In this document: one piece after another, positions 15,808 through 23,428 of the stretch
How positions within the stretch are numbered: position 1 is the first letter of the stretch
Layout: the number at the start of each line of letters is the position of its first letter
Origin: Oscillospiraceae bacterium
GTDB taxonomy: Bacteria > Bacillota > Clostridia > Oscillospirales > Oscillospiraceae
Direction: 5' to 3'
DNA: 51,618 nucleotides
Assembly (NCBI GenBank): GCA_910575265.1
Contig: CAJTEA010000017.1
Coordinates: 1 to 51,618, forward strand
Translations under genes and position numbers: made by a program
Notes under the pieces: model-generated
Told to the model about the DNA's origin: nothing
Databases searched by the model: none
The model's input: the letters and a program-made list of their open reading frames with translations, nothing else

Positions 15808-17067
15808 TCACTCCCAGACCGCTGTGGAGAAGTAGTCCTCGGGGGTCTCGGCCCGGCGGATCAGGCGGGTGGAGCCGTCCTCGCGCAGCAGGACCTCGGC
15901 GGAGCGCAGGCGGCCGTTGTACTGGTAGCCCATGGCGTGGCCGTGGGCGCCGGTGTCGTGGATGACCAGCAGGTCACCGATTTGGATTTCCGGCAGCATC
16001 CGGTCCACGGCGAACTTGTCGCAGTTCTCACACAGGGAGCCGGTGACGTCGTACTTGTGGTCCCGGGGGGCGTCCTCCTTCCCCATAACGGTGATATGGT
16101 GGTAGGCCCCATAGATGGCGGGCCGCATCAGGTTGGCGGCGCAGGCGTCCACGCCGATATACTCCTTGTAGATGTGCTTCTGGTGGAGGACCCGGGTGAC
16201 CAGGTGGCCGTAGGGGGCCAGCATAAACCGGCCCAGCTCGGTGTGGATGGCCACATCCCCCATCCCGGCGGGGACCAGAATCTCCTCAAACGCCTCGCGA
16301 ACCCCTTCGCCAATGACCGCGATGTCGTTGGCGGGCTGATCCGGGCGGTAGGGCACCCCGATGCCGCCGGACAGGTTGATGAAGGTGATGTGACAGCCGG
16401 TCTCCTCCCTCAGCTCTACCGCGGTCCGGAACAGGATAGCGGCCAGGGCGGGGTAATACTCGTTGGAGAGGGTGTTGGAGGCCAGAAAGGCGTGGATGCC
16501 GAATTCCTCCGCCCCCAGCTCCCTGAGACGGGTGAACGCCTGGGCCATCTGCGCCCGGGTCATGCCGTACTTGGCGTCCCCGGGGTTGTCCATCACCTGA
16601 AAGCCCTCCTCGCTCTCCCCCAAAGTGAAGGTGCCGCCGGGGTTATACCGGCAGGAGATTTTTTTCGGGATATAGCCGGTTGTATTCTTTAAAAAGTTGA
16701 TATGGGTGATGTCGTCCAGGTTAATGGTGGCCCCAAGCTCGGCGGCCAGGGCGAATTCCTCCGCCGGGGTGTCGTTGGAGGAGAACATGATCTCGTCCCC
16801 AGCGAAACCACACCGCTGGCTCATCATCAGCTCGGTGAGGGAGGAGCAGTCCACGCCGCAGCCCTCCTCTCGGAGGAGCTTCAAGATCTGAGGGTTGGGG
16901 GTGGCCTTTACAGCGAAGTGTTCCTGAAAGCCGGGATTCCAGCCAAACGCCCGCTTCAGCGCCCGGGCGTTTTCCCGAATCCCCCTCTCGTCGTAGAGGT
17001 GGAAGGGGGTAGGGTATTTTTTTACAATCTCCTGGAGCTGTTCCAGAGTGACAAAGGGTTTTTTCAT
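15808..17067 (-). CDS. lysA: Diaminopimelate decarboxylase
   Basis: The 419-residue PLP enzyme converts meso-diaminopimelate to L-lysine, the last step of lysine synthesis. The PLP lysine is K54 in EHFAVKATPNP. Other family marks are GCGVDCSSLTEL, INLSGGIGVPY (phosphate-binding Gly loop), HTELGRFMLAPYG, and near the C-terminus GSLCENCDKFA (a CESGD-like motif with Cys at the active-site position) and GAHGHAMGYQYNG. The CENCD variant is unusual but kept in related Clostridia enzymes that also show GSLCEN. No lysine riboswitch is seen in the 140 bp upstream. It is divergent from glnA. Confidence 0.93.
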   Translation of the reverse strand: MKKPFVTLEQLQEIVKKYPTPFHLYDERGIRENARALKRAFGWNPGFQEHFAVKATPNPQILKLLREEGCGVDCSSLTELMMSQRCGFAGDEIMFSSNDTPAEEFALAAELGATINLDDITHINFLKNTTGYIPKKISCRYNPGGTFTLGESEEGFQVMDNPGDAKYGMTRAQMAQAFTRLRELGAEEFGIHAFLASNTLSNEYYPALAAILFRTAVELREETGCHITFINLSGGIGVPYRPDQPANDIAVIGEGVREAFEEILVPAGMGDVAIHTELGRFMLAPYGHLVTRVLHQKHIYKEYIGVDACAANLMRPAIYGAYHHITVMGKEDAPRDHKYDVTGSLCENCDKFAVDRMLPEIQIGDLLVIHDTGAHGHAMGYQYNGRLRSAEVLLREDGSTRLIRRAETPEDYFSTAVWE

Positions 17068-17143
17068 AGGGCGGGTCGCTCCTTTTATCGGTATATAACA
17101 AGGGTTAGTCTACCGAATTCCACGGGATTTGTCAATAAAATCC

Positions 17144-17173
17144 TTGACAATCCACCGGTGGAAATGCCATACT
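17144..17173 (+). promoter_or_regulatory. Promoter of glnA
   Basis: TTGACA (17144-17149), 18 bp, CATACT (17168-17173). No GlnR/TnrA palindrome (TGTNAN7TNACA) is seen. Confidence 0.55.
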
Positions 17174-17209
17174 AGAGGCCAATAAAAGGAAAGAGGGGAT
17201 TTTCCGCTT

Positions 17210-18541
17210 ATGGCCTATACAAAAGAGGACATTATCCGCGTTGTCCGGGAGGAAAACATTGAGTTCATCCGGATGCAGTTCACCGATATTTTCGGCCAGA
17301 TGAAAAACGTGGCGATCACCGCCTCTCAGATTGAGAAGGCGGTAAACAACCAGGTGATGTTCGACGGCTCCTCCATCGAGGGCTTCACCCGCATCCACGA
17401 GTCGGACCAGTGCCTGTACCCCGACCTGAGCAGCTTTGCCATCCTGCCCGAGAACGTAAGCAACGGCCGGACGGCCCGGATGTTCTGCGATGTGTACAAC
17501 ACCGACGGCACTCCCTTTGTGGGCGACCCCCGGGGCGTGCTGCGCCGGGTGCTGCGCCGGGCCCAGTCCATGGGCTTTGACGTGTTCAACATCGGGCCGG
17601 AGCTGGAGTTTTTCCTCTTTGATACCGACGAAAACGGCCACGCCACCACCCGCACCCGGGACGAGGCGGGCTACTTTGACCTGGGCCCCCTGGACCACGG
17701 CGAGGCCACCCGCCGGGAGATCAGCCATACCCTGGAGCAGATGGGCTTTGAGATCGAGGCCAGTCACCACGAATGCGCCGTGGCCCAGCATGAGATCGAC
17801 TTCAAGTACAACGACGCTCTGGTGGGAGCGGACAAGATCATGACCTTCAAGCTGATGGCTAAGAGCATCGCCCAGAAGAACGGCCTTCACGCGACCTTCA
17901 TGCCCAAACCCATCTATGACATCGCCGGAAACGGCATGCATCTGAACATGTCCCTGTTCAAGGGGGGAAAAAACGTCTTTTACGACCCCAGCGGCCAGCG
18001 GGGCCTGTCCAAAACGGCTTACTCCTTTATCGCCGGCCTGCTGGACCACGTTCAGGGCTTTACCGCTGTCACTAACCCTCTGGTCAATTCCTACAAGCGG
18101 CTGGGCGCTGGCCATGAGGCCCCCCGCTACCGGGCCTGGTCGGCCTCCAACCGCTCCGCGCTGATCCGCATCCCCGCCGCCCGGGGTCAGGCTACCCGGG
18201 TGGAGCTGCGCTCCCCCGACCCCTCCTGCAACCCCTATCTGGCGGTGGCGGTCTGTCTGGCCGCCGGCCTGGACGGCATCGCCCGGGGCCTGACCCCGCC
18301 CCCCGAAATCACCGGGGACATCTACGCCATGGATGACGCCGCCCGGAAAGCCCAGGGCATTTACACCCTGCCCGATACCTTGAAGGAAGCTCTGGAGGAG
18401 TTGGCGAAGGACGCCCTCATTCTGGACGTGCTGGGCGAGCATGTGGCGAAGCACTATCTCAAGGGCAAGATGCGGGAGTGGGACGAGTATCAGACCCGCG
18501 TATCCAGCTGGGAGCTGGAAAAATATCTGGTTGTCTATTAA
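17210..18541 (+). CDS. glnA: Glutamine synthetase, type I
   Basis: The 443-residue enzyme makes glutamine from glutamate, ammonia and ATP. Motifs are NNQVMFDGSSIEGF, the metal ligands in ELEFFLFD, HHECAVAQHEIDF, NGMHLNMSLF, NSYKRLGAGHEAPRYRAWS and the R-E-LRSPDPSCNPYLA end. The length is that of the short GS I-alpha form of Firmicutes, which is feedback-regulated rather than adenylylated. The ribosome site GAAAGAGGGG is about 14 bases from the ATG, longer than usual. It forms a divergent pair with lysA and is followed by dapF, 85 bp downstream. Confidence 0.95.
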   Translation: MAYTKEDIIRVVREENIEFIRMQFTDIFGQMKNVAITASQIEKAVNNQVMFDGSSIEGFTRIHESDQCLYPDLSSFAILPENVSNGRTARMFCDVYNTDGTPFVGDPRGVLRRVLRRAQSMGFDVFNIGPELEFFLFDTDENGHATTRTRDEAGYFDLGPLDHGEATRREISHTLEQMGFEIEASHHECAVAQHEIDFKYNDALVGADKIMTFKLMAKSIAQKNGLHATFMPKPIYDIAGNGMHLNMSLFKGGKNVFYDPSGQRGLSKTAYSFIAGLLDHVQGFTAVTNPLVNSYKRLGAGHEAPRYRAWSASNRSALIRIPAARGQATRVELRSPDPSCNPYLAVAVCLAAGLDGIARGLTPPPEITGDIYAMDDAARKAQGIYTLPDTLKEALEELAKDALILDVLGEHVAKHYLKGKMREWDEYQTRVSSWELEKYLVVY

Positions 18542-18626
18542 GTCCCGCACCGGGGGCGGCCGCGGCCGTCCTCGGTCTTTCTATGGCTGGAAACGCATAG
18601 GCTGGGGACAGAAAGGGGCGAGGAAT

Positions 18627-19433
18627 ATGCGCTTTACCAAAATGGAGGGCCTGGGCAACGACTATATCTATCTCAACTGTCTGGAGGAAACCCCGGCGGA
18701 CCTGCCCGAACTGTCCCGCCGGCTGTCCCACCGCCACTTCGGCGTGGGAGCGGACGGCCTGATCTGTATCAGACCGGGCCGAACCGGGGATTTTACCATG
18801 GAGATGTACAACGCCGACGGTTCCCGGGGGGCCATGTGCGGCAACGGAATCCGCTGTGTGGGCAAATACGTCTACGACAGGGGGCTGACCCGCGAGACCT
18901 GCCTGACCATCGACACCGACGCCGGCCCCCGGCATCTGGAGCTTCACGTTCTGGGGGAGGTAGTGGACCGGGTGACGGTGGATATGGGAACGGTGGAGGT
19001 GTCCGCCCCTGTCCCGGTGGAGGCGGCGGGGGAGCGCTTCACTGTTGTTCCAGCGAACGCGGGGAATCCCCACGGAGTGATCTTCTGTGAGGATCCGGAG
19101 GCGGTGGAGCTGGAGCGGCTGGGGCCGCTTCTGGAGCGGCATCCCGGTCTGGGAGAGCGGCGGAACATTGAGTTTGTGTCCTGCCCGGACCGGGGGCATT
19201 TGACCGTCCGGGTGTGGGAACGGGGCAGCGGCATCACGCTGGCCTGCGGCACCGGGGCCTGCGCGGCCTTCGCCGCCGCGCTGGCGGAAAACCGGTGCGG
19301 AGATTGGGTGGAAGCGGCGCTGCCGGGGGGCACCCTCACCCTGGAGCGGCGGGGGGACCGGGTGTTCATGACCGGCCCCGCCCGCGCTGTGTTTGAGGGG
19401 GAAATCCCCGGTTCGACAAAAATCACAGCTTGA
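18627..19433 (+). CDS. dapF: Diaminopimelate epimerase
   Basis: The 268-residue enzyme turns LL-diaminopimelate into the meso form needed for peptidoglycan and lysine. The two catalytic cysteines are C71 in GAMCGNGIRCVG and C207 in TLACGTGACAAF; the N-terminal MEGLGNDYIYL and the VPANAGNPHGVIF segment are also typical. The start ATG at 18627 follows GAAAGGGGCGAGGA. The longer frame from 18441 overlaps the glnA end and is not supported. With lysA, 1.6 kb away, it makes up the end of the DAP route; the other dap genes are outside the window. Confidence 0.93.
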   Translation: MRFTKMEGLGNDYIYLNCLEETPADLPELSRRLSHRHFGVGADGLICIRPGRTGDFTMEMYNADGSRGAMCGNGIRCVGKYVYDRGLTRETCLTIDTDAGPRHLELHVLGEVVDRVTVDMGTVEVSAPVPVEAAGERFTVVPANAGNPHGVIFCEDPEAVELERLGPLLERHPGLGERRNIEFVSCPDRGHLTVRVWERGSGITLACGTGACAAFAAALAENRCGDWVEAALPGGTLTLERRGDRVFMTGPARAVFEGEIPGSTKITA

Positions 19434-19458
19434 CAACCAGAGGGGATACCTTTATTAT
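19430..19458 (+). promoter_or_regulatory. Promoter of the SpoU methylase gene
   Basis: TTGACA (19430-19435), 17 bp, TATTAT (19453-19458). The -35 overlaps the dapF stop codon. Confidence 0.65.
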
Positions 19459-19490
19459 ATAAGAATCGTCCGGAGGGAGGAGGAAATGGC

Positions 19491-20243
19491 GTGGAATACA
19501 TTACCAGTCGAAAAAATCCCATCATTTCCCACATCCGGAAGCTGAACGGCGACCGGGCTTACCGCCGGGAATCGGGGGAATTTTTGGGGGACGGGATCAA
19601 ACTGCTGGAGGAGGCGGCGCGTTGGAACGCGCCTCTCACCGCCGTGGTGACCACCCCTGATGTCCCGCTGCCTTCCATCCAGGGGCCGAGGGTGATTCAG
19701 GTGCCGGAGGACGTGATGATGTCGGTTTCCCCGGCAAAATCGCCCCAGGGGGCGCTGTTTCTGGCCAGACTGCCGGATACCGCTCCCCCGGAGAAGCTGT
19801 CCGGGGACCGCTGGCTGGTCCTGGACGGCCTTCAGGACCCGGGCAACGTGGGGACCATCTGGCGGACCGCCGACGCGTTTGGGGCGGACGGCCTGCTTCT
19901 GGTCAACCGCTGCGCCGATCCGTTCTCCCCCAAAACGGTGCGGGCCACCATGGGAGCCTGTTTCCGCCTGCCGGTGTACGAGCTGGAGGCGGACGCCCTC
20001 CCGGGGCTGCTGGAGCGCTCCGGCCTGCCCCTGTACGCCGCTGCCCTGCGGGAGGATACCGTTGGGATTAAAACGGCGCGGCTCAGCCGCTGCGCCGTGG
20101 TGATCGGAAGCGAGGGACGGGGAGTTTCGGAAAAAATTTTGAGCGTGTCGGAGCGAACGGTAAAAATCCCCATGCGGAGCCGCTGTGAGTCGCTGAACGC
20201 GGCGGTGGCGGCGGCGGTGCTTCTCTGGGAGATGGCCCGTTAG
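19491..20243 (+). CDS. SpoU/TrmH-family RNA 2'-O-methyltransferase
   Basis: The 250-residue protein has an N-terminal substrate-binding part (ITSRKNPIISHIRKL ... FLGDGIKLLEEA) and a C-terminal SPOUT knot with motif 1 GLQDPGNVGTIWRTADAFG, motif 2 IGSEGRGVS and motif 3 IPMRSRCESLNAAVAAAVLLWE. It uses S-adenosylmethionine to methylate a ribose of rRNA or tRNA; the layout fits the RlmB/TsnR-like group rather than TrmL. The start is GTG at 19491 behind GGAGGGAGGAGG; the nearby ATG at 19486 is out of frame. Its stop overlaps that of the convergent MFS gene by 4 bp. Confidence 0.85.
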   Translation: MEYITSRKNPIISHIRKLNGDRAYRRESGEFLGDGIKLLEEAARWNAPLTAVVTTPDVPLPSIQGPRVIQVPEDVMMSVSPAKSPQGALFLARLPDTAPPEKLSGDRWLVLDGLQDPGNVGTIWRTADAFGADGLLLVNRCADPFSPKTVRATMGACFRLPVYELEADALPGLLERSGLPLYAAALREDTVGIKTARLSRCAVVIGSEGRGVSEKILSVSERTVKIPMRSRCESLNAAVAAAVLLWEMAR

Positions 20244-21454
20244 GCACGCTTCCGGTACAGCCCCCGCACAATCAGGAACGCCGCCAGCAAAAGCGCGAAG
20301 AACACCGCGTAAGAGGGGACGTAGCTGCCCAGCCAGTCGGCGAGGATGCCGGGCAGGGGGCCAAAGACGAAGATGCCCGCCGTAAAGAACACCGTTATGG
20401 TGCGTACGCCGCTCTCATAGTCCTGCTCTCCGTAGAGGTCGGCGGCCCAGCGGGCTGGGGAGACGGCGGTGATGGACATTCCCAGCCCGAAGGCCGTGAT
20501 GGCCAGGAAGGGCAGGAGCGCCCCGCCCACCGGGGCCAGACAGCATAGAACCAGGGAGAGGAGCAGACTGCCGAAGGCGAACCAGTCGCCGCCCCGGCTG
20601 CCCAGCCGGTCATAGACCTGGCCGCAGAGGATTTTGCCCAGACTGATCATGGCGCCCAGATAGGACAGCAGGGCGGCGATGTAGAGGCTGTCATACCCCG
20701 CGGAGGTATAGAGCATGGTCAGGTGGGAGAAGCCGGGGCCGCCGGCGGCGCCGAGGAACAGCGCGGCCAGCAGGAGCAGCGCCCGCCGGCCCCGGGACAG
20801 TCCCATTTCCCGGCTGTTCGGGGATCGGGCCGGCCCGGAGGTGGATTCCTCCTGCCCATAGGGCTCCAGGCCCAGCCGGACGGGGTCGTCCCGCACCAGC
20901 AGCCAGACCAGGGCCCCGCACAGGAACATAACCGTCCCCTCGCAGAGAAAGGCGGCGGTCATTCCATAGCGCTCCATCACACCGGTGAGGAGCACCGGGG
21001 CAAAGACGGTGGACACTCCGCTGCCCGCCGAGGCCAGCCCCAGGGCCAGCCCCCGCCGGTCCCGGAACCACCGGCCGATGGCCAGAGAGACGGGGACCAT
21101 CCCCGCCCAGCAGTAGCCCACCCCCGTGAGGGCGGCGGCGGCGCAGTAGATGGAAAAGCGGTCCGCGCAGGCGAAGCAGAGGCGGCCCACCCCCACCAGA
21201 AGCGCCCCCAGGGTCATCACCAGACGCAGGCCCACCCTGGCGCACAGCTGATTGACACACAGCAGCGCGGCCAGGATGAACAGACTGCGCGTGGTGGTGA
21301 TCCAGGAGCCCTGGGCATCGGTAAAGTGGTTCAGCCGGACAATCGCCGGCTGATAGATGGAAAAGACGTTGACCCCCAGTCCCATCACGGCGAAGAGGGC
21401 CACCGCCCCGCCCAGGCAGACCAGCCAGGGGCGGGAAGATTGACGTGAACGCAT
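20240..21454 (-). CDS. MFS transporter, OFA (oxalate/formate antiporter)-like
   Basis: The 404-residue carrier has 12 predicted membrane helices in two halves joined by a polar loop (about 195-220). Features pointing to the OFA-like MFS branch are GVNVFSIYQPAIVRLNHFTDAQGSWITT near the start, GRWFRDRRGLALGLASAGSGV after helix 4, and the paired segment KILCGQVYDRLGSRGGDWFAF. The substrate is probably a small carboxylate; no enzyme gene beside it indicates which. It starts behind GGGAGTGA and is divergent from dprA. Confidence 0.8.
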   Translation of the reverse strand: MRSRQSSRPWLVCLGGAVALFAVMGLGVNVFSIYQPAIVRLNHFTDAQGSWITTTRSLFILAALLCVNQLCARVGLRLVMTLGALLVGVGRLCFACADRFSIYCAAAALTGVGYCWAGMVPVSLAIGRWFRDRRGLALGLASAGSGVSTVFAPVLLTGVMERYGMTAAFLCEGTVMFLCGALVWLLVRDDPVRLGLEPYGQEESTSGPARSPNSREMGLSRGRRALLLLAALFLGAAGGPGFSHLTMLYTSAGYDSLYIAALLSYLGAMISLGKILCGQVYDRLGSRGGDWFAFGSLLLSLVLCCLAPVGGALLPFLAITAFGLGMSITAVSPARWAADLYGEQDYESGVRTITVFFTAGIFVFGPLPGILADWLGSYVPSYAVFFALLLAAFLIVRGLYRKRA

Positions 21455-21533
21455 AAAATCACTCCCAACGGTATAACCATACTCTGTGTGGAGGGATTTG
21501 TAAAGGATAAATTGGCGGATGGAGGCGGAGCGT

Positions 21534-22763
21534 ATGGCGGATCAAACATACTGGCTGTGGCTGACCACCCGGAAGGGGCTGGGCGCCGTGGGGGCTTTGA
21601 TGGTGCTGGACCACTTTACCACTCCGGAGCGGGCCTATTTTGGGGAGAAGGAGGACTATGAGCCACTTCCCCTGCCGGCTTTTGTCAAGCAGTCCCTGCT
21701 GGACAAGAGTCTGGACGAGCCCAACCGGATCCTGGGGGAGTGCGACCGGCTGTCTCTGCGGGTTATGACCTTTCAGGACGCCGACTACCCCCAGCGGCTG
21801 AAGCAGATCGCCGACCCGCCGGTGGTGCTGTATATCAGGGGCAGGACCTTCCGCTTTGACGAGGAGGCGGCTATCGGCGTGGTGGGAATGCGGAAATGCA
21901 CCGCCAAAAGCCGGGAGCGGGCGGAGCGTATCGGCATGGAGCTGGCCTCCGGCGGAGCGCTGGTGGTGTCCGGCATCGCCGAGGGGATCGACTCCTGCGC
22001 TGTCACCGGCGCGCTGAAGGCGGGAAAGCCGGTGGTTTCCATGCTGGCCGGCGGAGTGGATAGGATTTTTCCCAAGGAGAGCCGCTGGCTCTATGAGGAC
22101 GTAGCCGCCGCCGGGGCCCTGATCTCCGAATACCCGCCAGGTACGCCCCACAAGGGAGAGCACTTCAATCCCCGGAACCGGATTTTAAGCGGCCTGTGCC
22201 TGGGGGTGCTGGCTGTGGAGTGCGAACCCACCGGCGGCACCATGCTCACCGTCAACCACGCTCTGGACCAGGGCCGGGACGTGTTCGCTCTGCCCATCGG
22301 CCTGGACGAACAGGCGGCCCGGGGAACCAATCTTTTGATCCGGGACTGCAAAGCCAGACTGGCGGAAAACGCCCGGGACATTTTGATGGGCTACGCGGAT
22401 CTGTTTCCCACCAGGCTGGCGGCGGTCGCGCCGCTGTCTCCCGAGGTGGTACAGGCCCGGCTGTCCCGGCGGGAGGACAAGCCCCGGCCGGAGCCCGCCA
22501 AACCGAGGGGAACCGCCCCGCCCGCCCCGGGTCCCGGGCGTGAGGTGATTCCCCGGTCCCAGCAGAAATCCCGTTTCACCGACGACGAGCTGGCCATTCT
22601 GGCCGCGGCGGCGAGAAGTCCCCTCACCGCCGATGAGATTGTGGAAAAGACCCAGATATCCGCCCGCTACGTCCTGTCCGCGCTCACCATGCTCCAGGTC
22701 CAGGGCGCCATAGAGGAGCGGCCCGGCCGGCGGTTTTACGCCCTGGCGGAGCTAGAGCCCTGA
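21534..22763 (+). CDS. dprA: DNA-processing protein DprA (Smf)
   Basis: The 409-residue protein binds incoming single-stranded DNA and loads RecA during natural transformation; it is also conserved in non-competent bacteria. The Rossmann-like core runs from about 95 to 290, with GVVGMRKCTAKSRERAERIG, SGIAEGIDSCAVTGALKAG, LAGGVDRIFPKES, FNPRNRILSGLCLGVLAVEC and NHALDQGRDVFALPIG. A winged-helix domain ends the protein (DEIVEKTQISARYVLSALTMLQVQGAI). A Pro/Arg-rich linker (about 310-345) joins them. The start at 21534 has GGAGGCGGAG upstream; the ATG at 21519 does not. The 3' end overlaps the convergent small gene by 12 bp. TopA follows downstream, as in many Firmicutes (dprA-topA-trmFO order). 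Confidence 0.92.
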   Translation: MADQTYWLWLTTRKGLGAVGALMVLDHFTTPERAYFGEKEDYEPLPLPAFVKQSLLDKSLDEPNRILGECDRLSLRVMTFQDADYPQRLKQIADPPVVLYIRGRTFRFDEEAAIGVVGMRKCTAKSRERAERIGMELASGGALVVSGIAEGIDSCAVTGALKAGKPVVSMLAGGVDRIFPKESRWLYEDVAAAGALISEYPPGTPHKGEHFNPRNRILSGLCLGVLAVECEPTGGTMLTVNHALDQGRDVFALPIGLDEQAARGTNLLIRDCKARLAENARDILMGYADLFPTRLAAVAPLSPEVVQARLSRREDKPRPEPAKPRGTAPPAPGPGREVIPRSQQKSRFTDDELAILAAAARSPLTADEIVEKTQISARYVLSALTMLQVQGAIEERPGRRFYALAELEP

Positions 22764-23021
22764 CAGACCCCCGCCGCCCCAGCAGATCAGCGCCATCCCC
22801 AGGCGCATGCCGTGGTAAAAAGCGGAACGGGAGGAAAAATGGACCAGATCAAAGCAGGAGCTGTAAAGAGCCTCGCAAAGCTTGTGGTCCCCGGTATCCC
22901 AAATCGCCTCGTACCGCTGGTTGAGTTTGGCCAGTGCGTCCCGATAGCCGGGATCGGATTCAAAAGCAAGCCGCTTGGATTCCAGCTCGTGCTGGTAGAG
23001 CTCGTGGATGTAGTTGAGCAT
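22752..23021 (-). CDS. Small helical protein B, DUF6809-like (module 2)
   Basis: An 89-residue helical protein: MLNYIHELYQHELESKRLAFESDPGY at the N-terminus, a middle Cys-containing helix pair, and SAFYHGMRLGMALI near the end, then a short Gly-rich tail. The first and last segments align with protein C at 27243 and, more weakly, with protein A at 15530; the pattern is that of DUF6809-type proteins of Clostridia. The ATG at 23021 lies 8 bases from GGCGG; a GTG at 23030 is less likely. Transcribed from a perfect promoter (23066-23094) divergent from an Xre gene. Function unknown. Confidence 0.72.
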   Translation of the reverse strand: MLNYIHELYQHELESKRLAFESDPGYRDALAKLNQRYEAIWDTGDHKLCEALYSSCFDLVHFSSRSAFYHGMRLGMALICWGGGGLSGL

Positions 23022-23046
23022 AAATATCACCGCCGAAACAAGATAT

Positions 23047-23088
23047 GACCATTTGGGATAGCTATATTATAGCTTACCCAAACGGTCA
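23047..23088. promoter_or_regulatory. Xre operator palindrome, module 2
   Basis: GACCATTTGGG (23047-23057) and CCCAAACGGTC (23077-23087) form an 11-bp inverted repeat with one mismatch around the -10 region. The half-site (T)TACCCAAACGG resembles the module-1 site TTAATCCAAACGG. Confidence 0.65.
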
Positions 23089-23094
23089 TGTCAA
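23066..23094 (-). promoter_or_regulatory. Perfect sigma-A promoter of small protein B
   Basis: On the minus strand TTGACA (23094-23089), 17 bp, TATAAT (23071-23066). The operator half-site fills the spacer, as in module 1. Confidence 0.88.
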
Positions 23095-23121
23095 GTGTGT
23101 TTTTTGAGGGGGGGAAGGAAA

Positions 23122-23334
23122 ATGGCAGCTTTAGCGGAAAATATATTTCGCTTGCGAAAAGAGAAAAATGTGACCCAGGAAGAAGCGGCGAAAGAAACCG
23201 GGATTGTTCTGCGGTCTTATATTCGTTATGAAAAAGGGGAACGGGAGCCAGTTGCGTCGGTCCTGATTAGGATGGCGAATTATTTTGGTGTCACCATCGA
23301 CTATCTGGTCGGCCGTACCGACAAGCGAAACTAA
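23122..23334 (+). CDS. Small Xre-family repressor, module 2
   Basis: The 70-residue HTH protein starts MAALAENIFRLRKEKNVTQ behind GGGGGGAAGGAAA and ends TIDYLVGRTDKRN. The recognition-helix region (GIVLRSYIRYEKGEREPVAS) and C-terminus are close to those of the module-1 Xre, and so are the operators. It is divergent from small protein B and lies 94 bp upstream of topA on the same strand, with no clear terminator between, so it may be co-transcribed with topA. Expected role: repressor of small protein B and itself. Confidence 0.85.
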   Translation: MAALAENIFRLRKEKNVTQEEAAKETGIVLRSYIRYEKGEREPVASVLIRMANYFGVTIDYLVGRTDKRN

Positions 23335-23417
23335 CCCCCCGTCTCGCCCGCAGGCGAAAAAGCCTCCTTTGGCGCTCCCCTGCAAGGGGGCTTCATGGAA
23401 GTAATCAATCTCTGGAG

Positions 23418-23428
23418 GTAATCCAAAA
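23418..23428. promoter_or_regulatory. Operator-like TAATCCAAAA at the topA start
   Basis: The sequence GTAATCCAAAAG between the topA ribosome site (TGGAGG) and its GTG start repeats the TAATCCAAA core of the module-1 Xre sites. With one half-site only, this may be chance. Confidence 0.25.

Noticed and set aside
17068..17209. Lysine riboswitch or T-box before lysA
   Set aside because: Only 140 bp between the divergent genes, taken up by promoters; no specifier or aptamer motifs seen.
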